From: Phytomonospora sp040655735
GTDB lineage: Bacteria; Actinomycetota; Actinomycetes; Mycobacteriales; Micromonosporaceae
NCBI RefSeq assembly: GCF_040655735.1
Contig: NZ_JBFAKK010000010.1
Span: 248,001 to 312,000, forward strand
Direction of reading: 5' to 3'
Length of the DNA: 64,000 bases
Positions 30,532 to 39,509 of the stretch are shown one piece after another (the first letter of the stretch is position 1; each line of letters begins with the position of its first letter). Both the position numbers and the translations under genes were made by a program. The notes below the pieces were generated by a model. The model saw only the letters and a program-made list of their open reading frames with translations, was not told the origin of the DNA and ran no database searches.

Positions 30532-31826
30532 ACCTCACCGAGCAGAACCAGGTCATGAGGGACCGCTACGAGGCGGCGTTCATGCCCAACTACGGCGTCC
30601 CTCCGCTGACCCTGGCCGGCGGCAGCGGCTGCCACGTCACCGACGCCGACGGCAACGTCTACCTCGACTTCATCGGCGGCATCGCCGTGTCCAGCCTCGG
30701 CCACGCCCACCCCTCCCTGATCAAAGCGGTCGGCGACCAGGTCGCCACCCTCGCGCACACCTCGAACCTGTTCATCAACGAACCCGAGGTCCTGCTCGCC
30801 GAGAAGCTGCGCTCACTGGTCGGCGCGCCCGCCAAGGTGTTCTTCGCCAACAGCGGCACCGAGGCCAACGAGTGCGCCCTGAAGCTGGCCATCAAGTACG
30901 GCAAGAACACCGGCCGCGGCTACATCGTCGCCGCAGAGGACGGCTTCCACGGCCGCACCCTCGGCGCCCTGTCGATCACCGGCAAGGCCGCCATCCGCGA
31001 ACAGTTCGGGCCCTTCGGCATCGACGTGCGCTTCGTCCCCTACGGCGACGCCGAGGCCCTCGAAGCCGCCGTCACCACCGACTGCGCCGCGGTCTTCCTC
31101 GAACCCACCCAGGGCGAGGCGGGCGTCGTCCCACCCCCGGCCGGCTACCTCGCCGCCGCCCGCGCGATCTGCGACGAGACCGGCGCCCTGTTCGTCCTCG
31201 ACGAGATCCAGTCGGCCATCGGCCGCACCGGCGCATGGTTCGCCCACCAGCACGAAGACGTCGTCCCCGACGTCCTCACCCTCGCCAAGGGCCTCGGCGG
31301 CGGCCTCCCCATCGGCGCCTGCCTCGCCTTCGGCGAGCACGGGACCCTGTTCGCCAAAGGCGACCACGGCTCCACCTTCGGCGGCAACCCCGTCTGCGCC
31401 GCCGCCGCGCTCGCGGTCCTCGACACCATCGACGCCGACGGCCTGCTCGCCAACGCCGCCAACATCGGCCGCCACCTCGCCGACGGGATCACCGCCCTGA
31501 ACCTCCCGGGCGTCAAGGGCGTCCGCGGCCGGGGACTGTGGCTCGCGATCGTCTTGACCGACGACCGCTCCGCCGAGGTCGAGGCCGGCCTGCGCGCCAA
31601 CGGCATCCTCGCCAACGCCCTGCGCCCCAACGCGGTGCGCCTGGCGCCTCCACTGGTCATCACCCGCGACCACGTGGACATCTTTCTAGCCGCCCTTCCG
31701 GCCGCTCTGGGTGTCGCCGGCGAAGGAGGAGCGGTACGGGCCGCCGACCTCGCCACCGGGCCGGGGGGATCCGGGCGACTGAGCGGCGAAGACAACCCCG
31801 CTTATCCCCCAGGAGGACGACCGTGA
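30528..31826 (+). CDS. argD: Acetylornithine aminotransferase
   Basis: 432 residues. PLP-dependent class III aminotransferase: FFANSGTEANECALKLA, FHGRTLGALSITGK, VLDEIQSAIGRTG, with the PLP lysine in LTLAKGLGGGLPIGA. Converts N-acetylglutamate semialdehyde to N-acetylornithine. The frame runs about 35 residues beyond the usual end (after FLAALPAALG) with a Gly/Pro-rich tail. The argF ribosome-binding site AGGAGGA lies within that tail. It overlaps argF by 4 bp. Confidence 0.97.
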   Translation: MNLTEQNQVMRDRYEAAFMPNYGVPPLTLAGGSGCHVTDADGNVYLDFIGGIAVSSLGHAHPSLIKAVGDQVATLAHTSNLFINEPEVLLAEKLRSLVGAPAKVFFANSGTEANECALKLAIKYGKNTGRGYIVAAEDGFHGRTLGALSITGKAAIREQFGPFGIDVRFVPYGDAEALEAAVTTDCAAVFLEPTQGEAGVVPPPAGYLAAARAICDETGALFVLDEIQSAIGRTGAWFAHQHEDVVPDVLTLAKGLGGGLPIGACLAFGEHGTLFAKGDHGSTFGGNPVCAAAALAVLDTIDADGLLANAANIGRHLADGITALNLPGVKGVRGRGLWLAIVLTDDRSAEVEAGLRANGILANALRPNAVRLAPPLVITRDHVDIFLAALPAALGVAGEGGAVRAADLATGPGGSGRLSGEDNPAYPPGGRP

Positions 31827-32785
31827 CCCTCATCCCGGCCCCACTCAGGCACTTCCTCAGAGACGACGACGTGACCGCCGCCGAGCAGCGTGTGCTGCTC
31901 GCGCTGGCGGCGATGCTGAAGTCGGACCGGCGGGCGCTCCAGCCGCTCGCCGGTCCCCGCTCCGTCGCGGTCCTCTTCGAGAAGCAGTCGACCCGCACGC
32001 GACTGTCCTTCGACGTCGGCATCGCCGAACTCGGCGGCCACCCGATCATCGTCGACGCCCAGGGCAGCCACCTGGTGCGCGGCGAGACCATCGGCGACAC
32101 CGCGCAGGTCCTGTCCCGTTACGTCGACGCGATCGTGATCCGCACCTACGGCGACGACCGCATCCGCGACCTCGCCGCGGCCGCGACCGTCCCCGTCGTC
32201 AACGCCCTCACCGATGGCTTCCACCCCTGCCAGCTGCTCGCCGACCTGCTCACGATCAACGAGCGCCTCGGCGGCGCCGAAGGCCGGATCCTGACCTACG
32301 TCGGTGACGGCGCCAACAACATGGCCCACTCCTACCTCCTCGCCGGAACCCTCGCCGGCGCGCACGTGCGCATCGCCGCACCCGACGGCTACCTTCCCCA
32401 CCCGGCCATCGTCGCCGACGCCGAGGCGATCGCCGCCACCACCGGCGGCAGCGTGACCATCGGCAAGGACGCCGTCGAGGCGGCCAAGGGCGCGCACGTC
32501 CTCACCACCGACGCGTGGGTGTCCATGGGCCACGGCGACGCTGAGACCCGCACCCGCGACCTCGCGCCCTACCAGCTCAACGGCGCACTGCTGGCCCACG
32601 CCGACCCCACCGCCGTCGTCCTCCACTGCCTTCCCGCCCACCGCGGCGAGGAGATCACCGACGAGGTCATTGACGGGCCCCAGTCCGCCGTCTTCGACCA
32701 GGCCGAGAACCGCCTCCACGCCCAGAAGGCACTGCTCGCCTGGCTCCTCGACCCGGCCCTGCGCGTCGAGGGAGGCACCGCGTGA
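31823..32785 (+). CDS. argF: Ornithine carbamoyltransferase
   Basis: 320 residues. Carbamoyl-phosphate loop STRTRLSFDVG, ornithine loop residues and the signatures DGFHPCQLLADLLT and HCLPAHRGEE are intact. Makes citrulline. GTG 31823 follows AGGAGGA (31811-31817). The stop overlaps the argR GTG. Confidence 0.97.
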   Translation: MTLIPAPLRHFLRDDDVTAAEQRVLLALAAMLKSDRRALQPLAGPRSVAVLFEKQSTRTRLSFDVGIAELGGHPIIVDAQGSHLVRGETIGDTAQVLSRYVDAIVIRTYGDDRIRDLAAAATVPVVNALTDGFHPCQLLADLLTINERLGGAEGRILTYVGDGANNMAHSYLLAGTLAGAHVRIAAPDGYLPHPAIVADAEAIAATTGGSVTIGKDAVEAAKGAHVLTTDAWVSMGHGDAETRTRDLAPYQLNGALLAHADPTAVVLHCLPAHRGEEITDEVIDGPQSAVFDQAENRLHAQKALLAWLLDPALRVEGGTA

Positions 32786-33276
32786 GCGGCCCCCTCACCA
32801 AATCCGCCCGCCAGGCCCGCGTCACCGAACTCATTCGCAGCCAGCCGGTCCGCTCCCAGTCCGAACTCGCCGACCTCCTCGCCGGCGAGGGCATCGCGGC
32901 CACCCAGGCCACCTTGTCCCGCGACCTGGAAGAGCTCGGCGCGGTCAAGGTCCGCGGCACCGACAAGCTCCCGGCCTCCTACGTCATCCCCGAGGAGAAC
33001 GGCCCGCCCCTGCGGCCCAACGCGACCCCGCCCGACCGCCTCGTGCGGCTCCTGCGGGAACTCCTCACCGGCGCCGACCACTCGGGCAACCTCGCGGTCC
33101 TGCGAACACCGCCCGGAGCCGCCCAGTTCCTCGCCTCCGCGCTCGACCGCTCCGGGCTGGCCGACATCGTCGGGACCATCGCCGGCGACGACACCATCCT
33201 CGTCGTCGCCCGCGACGGCCTCACCGGCGCCGAACTCACCGACCGGCTGCTCACCTGGGCCGGCAAGGACAACTGA
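32782..33276 (+). CDS. argR: Arginine repressor
   Basis: 164 residues. The N-terminal winged helix (ARVTELIRSQPVRSQSELAD, ATQATLSRDLEELGAVKV) and the C-terminal hexamerisation/arginine-binding domain (GDDTILVVARDG) are both complete. Represses arg genes with arginine as corepressor. It lies inside the operon it should control, between argF and argG. Its probable operators are the half sites upstream of argC. Confidence 0.96.
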   Translation: MSGPLTKSARQARVTELIRSQPVRSQSELADLLAGEGIAATQATLSRDLEELGAVKVRGTDKLPASYVIPEENGPPLRPNATPPDRLVRLLRELLTGADHSGNLAVLRTPPGAAQFLASALDRSGLADIVGTIAGDDTILVVARDGLTGAELTDRLLTWAGKDN

Positions 33277-33310
33277 TCAGCCTCACGAAGACCTCAAGGA
33301 GCACAGACCC

Positions 33311-34522
33311 ATGACCGAGCGCGTAGTACTCGCCTATTCCGGGGGGCTGGACACCTCGGTGGCGATTCCGTACCTCGCCGAACAGACCGGCGGCGACGTC
33401 ATCGCCGTCGCCATCGACGTCGGCCAGGACGGCGAGGACCTCGACGTCATCAAGCAGCGGGCCCTCGACTGCGGCGCCGCCGAGGCCGAGGTCGTCGACG
33501 CCCGCGACGAGTTCGCCGCCGAGTACTGCATCCCCGCGATGCGCGCCAACGCGCTCTACATGGACCGCTACCCCCTCGTCTCGGCCCTCTCCCGGCCCCT
33601 GATCGTCAAGTACCTCGTGAAGGCCGCCGAGAAGCACGGCGCCGGAATCGTCTCCCACGGCTGCACCGGCAAAGGCAACGACCAGGTCCGCTTCGAAGTC
33701 GGCCTCGCCGCCCTCGCCCCGCACCTGAAGGTCATCGCCCCCGCCCGCGACTTCGCCTGGACCCGCGACAAGGCCATCGCCTACGCCGAGTCGAAGGGCC
33801 TGCCCATCGACGTGTCCAACAAGTCGCCGTACTCGATCGACCAGAACCTGTGGGGCCGCGCCGTCGAGACCGGCTTCCTGGAGGACATCTGGAACGCGCC
33901 GATCGCCGACATCTACGCCTACACCGCCGATCCGGCCGCCGCGAACGACCCCGACGAGGTCGTCATCACCTTCGAGGCCGGCGTCCCCGTCGCCCTCGAC
34001 GGCGAGACCAAGACCGCCTGCGAGATCGTCACCGAACTCAACTCCCGCGCCGGCGCGCAGGGCGTCGGCCGCCTCGACATGGTCGAAGACCGGCTCGTCG
34101 GCATCAAGAGCCGCGAGATCTACGAGGCCCCCGGCGCGATCGCGCTCATCACCGCCCACCAGGAGCTGGAGAACGTGACCGTGGAACGCGACCTCGCCCG
34201 CTTCAAACGCTCCGTCGACCAGCGTTGGGGCGAACTCGTCTACGACGGACTGTGGTACTCGCCGCTCAAGAAGGCCCTCGACACCTTCATCGACGAAGCC
34301 CAGCGCCACGTCACCGGAGAGGTCCGCATGACCCTCCACGGTGGACGCGCCACCGTCACCGGCCGCCGCTCCGAGGCGTCCCTCTACGACTTCGGCCTGG
34401 CCACCTACGACGAGGGCGACCGGTTCGACCAGACCCTCGCCCGCGGCTTCGTGGAACTGTTCGGACTTCCCAGCAAGCTCGCCTCCGCACGCGACGAGCG
34501 CGTCAAGGGCGGTGCCGAATGA
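33311..34522 (+). CDS. argG: Argininosuccinate synthase
   Basis: 403 residues. The PP-loop ATP site AYSGGLDTSVAIPYLAE opens the protein, and SHGCTGKGNDQVRFE and the tetramerisation C-terminus follow. Condenses citrulline and aspartate. AAGGAG (33295-33300) precedes the ATG. The 34-bp gap from argR shows no separate promoter I can defend. It overlaps argH by 4 bp. Confidence 0.97.
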   Translation: MTERVVLAYSGGLDTSVAIPYLAEQTGGDVIAVAIDVGQDGEDLDVIKQRALDCGAAEAEVVDARDEFAAEYCIPAMRANALYMDRYPLVSALSRPLIVKYLVKAAEKHGAGIVSHGCTGKGNDQVRFEVGLAALAPHLKVIAPARDFAWTRDKAIAYAESKGLPIDVSNKSPYSIDQNLWGRAVETGFLEDIWNAPIADIYAYTADPAAANDPDEVVITFEAGVPVALDGETKTACEIVTELNSRAGAQGVGRLDMVEDRLVGIKSREIYEAPGAIALITAHQELENVTVERDLARFKRSVDQRWGELVYDGLWYSPLKKALDTFIDEAQRHVTGEVRMTLHGGRATVTGRRSEASLYDFGLATYDEGDRFDQTLARGFVELFGLPSKLASARDERVKGGAE

Positions 34523-35916
34523 GCAGGCTGTGGGGAGGCCGCTTCGAAGGCGGCCCCGCCGACGCGCTCGCCGCCCTGTCGGCCAGCGTCCACTTCGACA
34601 TGCGGCTGGTGCCCTACGACATCGCCGCCTCCCGCGCGCATGCCCGCGTCCTCCACCACGCGGGGCTTCTCACCGAGGACGAACTCGTCTCCATCGTCGA
34701 CGCGCTCGCCGAACTGGAGGTGGCCGTCGCGGCCGGCGAGTTCGTCGCCACCGTCGCCGACGAGGACGTGCACACCGCCCTGGAGCGCGGACTCGTCGAG
34801 AAGCTCGGCCCGCTCGGCGGGAAACTCCGCGCCGGCCGCTCCCGCAACGACCAGATCGCCACCGATCTGCGCCTCTACCTGCGCGACCACATGCGCGGCC
34901 TGGCCGGCAGCGTCCTCGACCTCGCCGAGGCGCTCACCGGTCAGGGCGAGGCGCACATCGCCACGCCCGCGCCGGGCATGACCCACCTCCAGCACGCGCA
35001 GCCGATCACCTTCGGGCACCAGCTCCTCGCGCACGTCCAGGCGTTCCTGCGCGACCTCGACCGGATCAGCGACTGGGACGAGCGCACCTCGGTCTCCCCG
35101 CTGGGCTCGGGCGCGCTGGCCGGATCCTCCCTCGACCTCGACCCGGTCGCCGTCGCCAAGGAACTGGGCTTCGCCTCGGCCGCGGCCAACTCCATCGACG
35201 CCGTCGCCGACCGCGACTTCGTCGCCGAGGCCCTCTTCGTGACCGCGCTGATCGGCGTGCACCTGTCCCGACTCGGCGAAGAGGTCATTCTGTGGACCTC
35301 GCAGGAGTTCGGGTGGGTCGAACTCGACGACGCCTTCGCGACCGGATCGTCGATCATGCCGCAGAAGAAGAACCCCGACATCGCCGAACTCGCACGCGGC
35401 AAGTCCGGGCGCCTCATCGGCAACCTCACCGGCCTGCTGGCGACTCTCAAGGCGCTTCCGCACGCCTACAACCGTGACCTGCAAGAGGACAAGGAGCCGG
35501 TCTTCGACAGTCTCGACAACCTCTCCCTGGTGCTCCCCGCCTTCGCCGGGCTCATCGCGACCATGAGCGTGCGCACCGAGACCATGGCCGCCGCCGCGCC
35601 CGTCGGCTACAGCCTCGCCACCGAGGTCGCCGACTGGCTCGTCCGCAAAGGCGTCCCCTTCCGCGACGCCCACGAGATCACCGGCGCGCTGGTGTCCCAC
35701 TGCGGGAAGAACGGCCTCGAACTCCACGAAGTGACCGACGACGACCTCGCCGGCATCAGCCCTCACCTCGACGCGAGCGTCCGCGACGTCCTCACCGTCG
35801 AAGGCGCCCTCGCCGCCCGCACCACACCGGGCTCCACGGGGCCCGGGCCGGTCGCCGACCAGCTCGCCGCGGTCAAGGAGAAGTTGCGGGACCGGCGAGA
35901 CTGGGTCAGTGCTTGA
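34519..35916 (+). CDS. argH: Argininosuccinate lyase
   Basis: 465 residues of the fumarase/aspartase superfamily, starting MSRLWGGRF. The signature GSSIMPQKKNPDIAEL with the catalytic Ser, AGRSRNDQ and THLQHAQPITFGH are intact. Releases arginine and fumarate. The ATG at 34519 overlaps the argG stop. A longer frame upstream lies antisense-like inside argG and is not used. A 13-bp terminator follows. Confidence 0.97.
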   Translation: MSRLWGGRFEGGPADALAALSASVHFDMRLVPYDIAASRAHARVLHHAGLLTEDELVSIVDALAELEVAVAAGEFVATVADEDVHTALERGLVEKLGPLGGKLRAGRSRNDQIATDLRLYLRDHMRGLAGSVLDLAEALTGQGEAHIATPAPGMTHLQHAQPITFGHQLLAHVQAFLRDLDRISDWDERTSVSPLGSGALAGSSLDLDPVAVAKELGFASAAANSIDAVADRDFVAEALFVTALIGVHLSRLGEEVILWTSQEFGWVELDDAFATGSSIMPQKKNPDIAELARGKSGRLIGNLTGLLATLKALPHAYNRDLQEDKEPVFDSLDNLSLVLPAFAGLIATMSVRTETMAAAAPVGYSLATEVADWLVRKGVPFRDAHEITGALVSHCGKNGLELHEVTDDDLAGISPHLDASVRDVLTVEGALAARTTPGSTGPGPVADQLAAVKEKLRDRRDWVSA

Positions 35917-35926
35917 GTGAAGCGAA

Positions 35927-35960
35927 GAAGGCGCCCCGGTACCGGTTCCGGGGCGCCTTC
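35927..35960. terminator. Terminator at the end of the arg operon
   Basis: GAAGGCGCCCCGG (35927-35939) pairs perfectly with 35948-35960 around 8 nt. It lies between convergent argH and the SMP-30 gene, so it works for both. Confidence 0.88.
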
Positions 35961-35966
35961 CCCTCT

Positions 35967-36866
35967 CTACAGCCGAGCGGCGCCGTTGACGGTCACCTGT
36001 AGGGAGTACACGGCGGCCGAGGCGGTGATGAACAGACGGTTGCGCTTGCGGCCGCCGAACACCAGGTTCGACACCGCCGCCTCCGGGATCGCGATCTTCC
36101 CGATCAGCGTCCCGTCGGGGTCGTGCACATGGAGCCCGTCACCGGCCGCGACCCACACACGCCCGTCGGTGTCGACACGCACCCCGTCGGGGTTGCCGAC
36201 CGTGATCGCCGCGAACTCCCTCCCACCGCTCAGCCGCGCGCCGTCCACGTCGAAGACGCGGATGTGCCGGCGCCGGGTATCGGCGATGTACAGCAGGCTC
36301 TCGTCGACGGAGAACGCCAGGCCGTTCGGCCGCTCGAAATCCGTCGCCACGGCCTCCACGTCCCCGCTGCCCGGGTCGATCCGGTACACATGGCACCCGT
36401 CGATCTCCTGCTCGGCGCGCTCGCCCTCGTAGTCGGACGTGATGCCGTAGGGCGGGTCGGTGAACCAGACGGCGCCGTCGGCGGCGACCACGGCGTCGTT
36501 GGGGCTGTTGAGGCGCTTGCCGTTCCACCTGTCGGCCAGGATCGTGGTGGAGCCGTCGTGCTCGACGCGCGTCACGCGGCGGGCGCCCTGCTCACACGTG
36601 ACGACACGGCCCTGGCGGTCGATGGTGCGGCCGTTGGTGTAACCGGCGCCGGTGGCGAACACGCTCACCGAACCGTCGGTCTCGTCCCAGCGCATCACCC
36701 GGTCGTTGGGGATGTCGGAGAACAACAGGTACTTGCCCGACGCGACGTAGGCCGGCCCCTCCGTCCAGCGGCCGCCGGTCCACAGCCGCTCAAGATAGTC
36801 GTCGCCGCGAACGGCGGTGAAGCGTTCGTCGAGCTGCTCGTAGACCACCGGGATCAGATCAGGCAT
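35967..36866 (-). CDS. SMP-30/gluconolactonase-like beta-propeller hydrolase
   Basis: 299 residues of the SMP-30/LRE family six-bladed propeller. Metal-binding Glu/Asn/Asp residues are seen in GGRWTEGPAY, NSPNDAVV and FERPNGLAF. It probably hydrolyses a sugar lactone, and the substrate is unknown. The second of two adjacent ATGs (36866) is best spaced from GGAGG, while an upstream TTG has no ribosome-binding site. It is divergent from an Lrp-type gene with interlocking promoters. Confidence 0.92.
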   Translation of the reverse strand: MPDLIPVVYEQLDERFTAVRGDDYLERLWTGGRWTEGPAYVASGKYLLFSDIPNDRVMRWDETDGSVSVFATGAGYTNGRTIDRQGRVVTCEQGARRVTRVEHDGSTTILADRWNGKRLNSPNDAVVAADGAVWFTDPPYGITSDYEGERAEQEIDGCHVYRIDPGSGDVEAVATDFERPNGLAFSVDESLLYIADTRRRHIRVFDVDGARLSGGREFAAITVGNPDGVRVDTDGRVWVAAGDGLHVHDPDGTLIGKIAIPEAAVSNLVFGGRKRNRLFITASAAVYSLQVTVNGAARL

Positions 36867-36879
36867 CATCGCCTCCAAG

Positions 36880-36928
36880 TTGAAAACCGTTCAGGCCGAA
36901 TATAAGATCACCGAACGACATTCGGCAA
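36880..36928. promoter_or_regulatory. Overlapping divergent promoters and Lrp-type operator
   Basis: Rightward: TTGAAA (36880-36885), 17 bp, TAAGAT (36903-36908). Leftward, on the minus strand: TTGCCG (complement of 36923-36928), 18 bp, TATATT (complement of 36899-36904). CCGAA-CGACA-TTCGG (36911-36925) is a perfect inverted repeat, and another CCGAA lies exactly 15 bp upstream (36896-36900). An Lrp-type octamer could occupy these three half sites and control both genes. Confidence 0.7.
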
Positions 36929-36958
36929 TGAGAGCTGTGCGACAGAGGAGATTCGATC

Positions 36959-37429
36959 GTGGACGACATCGACCGGCGCATCCTCGCCCGACTCCAGCAC
37001 GACGCCACCGAGTCCTACGCCGGCCTGGCCCGCTCCGTCGGCCTGTCCGGCGGCGCCGTCCACGAACGCGTCCGCAAACTCAAGGAACGCGGCGTCATCC
37101 GCCGCACCACCATCGACGTCGACCCCGCCGCCCTCGGCAGGGGAGTGCTCTCCTACGTCCTCATCGACGCCAAGTCCTGGATGGGCGAACCCGCCACCGG
37201 CGAGGCGCTCGCCGCGATCACCGAGGTCGAGGAGGCCCACATCATCGCCGGGGCCGGCACCCTCCTTCTGAAGATCCGCACCGCCACCACCCAGGACCTT
37301 CAGGGAGTCCTGCGCCGGCTCTACACCGTGGAGGGCGTCGCGAGCACCCAGAGCATCGTCGTCCTGGAGACCTTCTTCGAGCGGCCGCCCGACCCGCTCC
37401 ACGACGTGGCCGCGCCCGAAATCCCTTGA
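36959..37429 (+). CDS. Lrp/AsnC-family regulator
   Basis: 156 residues. The N-terminal helix-turn-helix (DIDRRILARLQHDATESYAG, LSGGAVHERVRKLKERGVIR) and the C-terminal RAM ligand domain (HIIAGAGTLLLKIRT) are present. GTG 36959 with AGAGGAG 8 nt upstream. It probably regulates the divergent SMP-30 gene and itself through the CCGAA repeats. It may also influence the epimerase array that starts 32 bp downstream. Confidence 0.93.
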   Translation: MDDIDRRILARLQHDATESYAGLARSVGLSGGAVHERVRKLKERGVIRRTTIDVDPAALGRGVLSYVLIDAKSWMGEPATGEALAAITEVEEAHIIAGAGTLLLKIRTATTQDLQGVLRRLYTVEGVASTQSIVVLETFFERPPDPLHDVAAPEIP

Positions 37430-37461
37430 TCCGCAAGCCTTCGGCGAGACACAGTCTCCCC

Positions 37462-38439
37462 ATGCGTCTACTCATCCTCGGCGGCAACGTCTACCTGTCG
37501 AAGGCCACCGCCCTGCACGCCATGACCCGCGGGCACGACGTCACCGTCGCGTCCCGGGGGACCAGCGGCGAACCACCGGCCGGCGCCCGCTTCGTCGCCA
37601 TCGACCGCTCCGCCCCCGACGGCATGGAAGCACTGCGCGGCGAGCGCTTCGACGCCGTCATCGACGTCGCGCGCATCCCGCTCCACGTCAAGAACGCCCT
37701 CGCCGTCCTCGACACCGGCCACTACGGCTTCGTCTCCAGCCTCAGCGTCTACCGCGACGACGTCGCGCCCGACCCGGCCGATCCCGGCACACTTCTCGAT
37801 CCCACGCCCGACGACCACACCGCGTTCGGCATGGAGCACTACGGCGCCAACAAGGTCGCCTGCGAGAACCAGATCCGCGCCGCCCATCCCACTTCCCACG
37901 CCAACTACCGCGCCGGGCTCATCGTCGGCCCCGGCGACCCCGGTGACCGCTTCGGGTACTGGCCCTGGCGCATCGCCCAGGGAGGCGAGGTCCTCGCCCC
38001 CGGCGACCCGAACGCGCCCATCCAGTGGATCGACGTCGAAGACCTCGCCGCCTGGACCCTCAACGCCGCCGAGAACGGCACCACCGGCGCCTACGACGGC
38101 GTCGCCCCCGCCGTCACCTGGCTGAGCTTCCTCACCGGCATCGCCGACACCCTCGGCGCGGATGTGGACTTCACCTGGGTCGGCACCGAACACCTCACAG
38201 CCCACGACGTCAAACCATGGGCCGGGCCCGGCTCCCTGCCCTTCTGGCTCCCGCCCGGCCACCCCGAACTCATGAACCGCGACGCGACCGCCGCCATCGA
38301 CGCGGGCATGCCGACCCGCCCGCTCGCCGACACCGTCGCCCGCTGGCACGCGCTCCACGGCGGCACCGCCGAACTCAAGGCGGGAATCACCCGCGAAAAG
38401 GAGACCGCGGTGCTCGCCGCCTGGCACGCCCGCGGCTGA
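37462..38439 (+). CDS. NAD-dependent epimerase/reductase, paralog 1 of 3
   Basis: 325 residues of an extended-SDR fold. The usual glycine-rich loop is altered to LILGGNVYLSKATALH, with Ser-Lys where a third Gly is normal. The catalytic HYGANK keeps YxxxK, and AGLIVGPGDPGDRFGYWPWR follows. It resembles nucleoside-sugar epimerases or isoflavone-reductase-like enzymes, with unknown substrate. There is no ribosome-binding site. A -10-like CACAGT ends 6 nt before the ATG. First of three tandem paralogs. Confidence 0.88.
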   Translation: MRLLILGGNVYLSKATALHAMTRGHDVTVASRGTSGEPPAGARFVAIDRSAPDGMEALRGERFDAVIDVARIPLHVKNALAVLDTGHYGFVSSLSVYRDDVAPDPADPGTLLDPTPDDHTAFGMEHYGANKVACENQIRAAHPTSHANYRAGLIVGPGDPGDRFGYWPWRIAQGGEVLAPGDPNAPIQWIDVEDLAAWTLNAAENGTTGAYDGVAPAVTWLSFLTGIADTLGADVDFTWVGTEHLTAHDVKPWAGPGSLPFWLPPGHPELMNRDATAAIDAGMPTRPLADTVARWHALHGGTAELKAGITREKETAVLAAWHARG

Positions 38440-38503
38440 GCACGCGCTCCGCCGAGGGCGAACATCCTTGCCCCGCGCCGCGCCGCGCGTCGAAGATCGC
38501 CGC

Positions 38504-39490
38504 ATGCGTCTACTCATTCTCGGCGGCAACGTCTACCTGTCGAAGGCCACCGCTGTCCAAGCCGTGTCACGCGGGCACGACGTCACCGTCGCGTCGCGCG
38601 GCGCGAGCGGTGAACCCCCGGGCGGCGCGCGCTTCGTCAAGATCGACCGCTCCACGGCCGAAGGCATGGACCCGCTGCGCGGCGAGCGCTTCGACGCCGT
38701 CATCGACGTCGCGCGTCTGCCCCTGCACGTCAAGAACGCCCTGGACGCCCTCGGTGAGACCGGCCACTACGGCCTGGTCTCCACCTGCAGCGTCTACACC
38801 GACAACGCCACACCCGGGCAGACCCCCGCGACCGCCGAGGTCTTCGAACCCACCGCCGACGACTTCGCCGACCCCGACATGCGCCACTACGGCGCGGCGA
38901 AGGTCGCCTGCGAGAACCTCGTCCGCGACCGCTTCGGCGACAAGGCCTTCATCGTCCGAGCCGGCCTCATCGTCGGGCCCGACGACCCCGGTGACCGCTT
39001 CGGGTACTGGCCCTGGCGCATCGCCCAGGGAGGCGAGGTCCTCGCCCCCGGCGCACCCGACGACGCCGTCCAGTGGATCGACGTCGAAGACCTCGCGGCC
39101 TGGCTCCTCGACGCCGCCGAGAGGCACACCACCGGCACCTACGACGGCAAGAGCCTCCCCATCACCCGCGAAAACTTCCTCGACCAGATCATCACCGCGC
39201 TCGCCGCCGAGGCAACCCTCACCTGGGTCGGCCGCGAATTCCTCGACGAGCACGGCGTCGGCCCCTGGGCGGGACCCGACTCCCTCCCTCTCTACCTGCC
39301 CCTGCCCGAGTACGGCGGCTTCCTCAGCCGCGACAGCACCCCCTCCGTCGAAGCCGGCATGGCGATCCGCCCCCTGGCCGACACCGCCCGCCGCTGGCAT
39401 GCCTGGAACGACGGGACACCGGCGGTCAAGGCCGGCATCGATCGCGCGAAAGAGACCGAGATCCTCACCGCCTGGCACGCCCGCACCTGA
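38504..39490 (+). CDS. NAD-dependent epimerase/reductase, paralog 2 of 3
   Basis: 328 residues, closely similar to its upstream neighbour through the whole length (MRLLILGGNVYLSKAT start, RFGYWPWRIAQGGEVLAPG, RAKETEILTAWHART end). HYGAAK keeps the YxxxK pair. GAAGAT (38492-38497) ends 6 nt before the ATG in the same leaderless geometry as copy 1. The family is the same and the substrate unknown. Confidence 0.88.
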   Translation: MRLLILGGNVYLSKATAVQAVSRGHDVTVASRGASGEPPGGARFVKIDRSTAEGMDPLRGERFDAVIDVARLPLHVKNALDALGETGHYGLVSTCSVYTDNATPGQTPATAEVFEPTADDFADPDMRHYGAAKVACENLVRDRFGDKAFIVRAGLIVGPDDPGDRFGYWPWRIAQGGEVLAPGAPDDAVQWIDVEDLAAWLLDAAERHTTGTYDGKSLPITRENFLDQIITALAAEATLTWVGREFLDEHGVGPWAGPDSLPLYLPLPEYGGFLSRDSTPSVEAGMAIRPLADTARRWHAWNDGTPAVKAGIDRAKETEILTAWHART

Positions 39491-39509
39491 CCCGCGAAGG
39501 ACCAGCACC

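Noticed and set aside
27492..35916. An internal promoter or ARG box before argG
   Set aside because: The 34-bp argR-argG gap shows only a ribosome-binding site. All other arg genes overlap, so a single operon is simpler.
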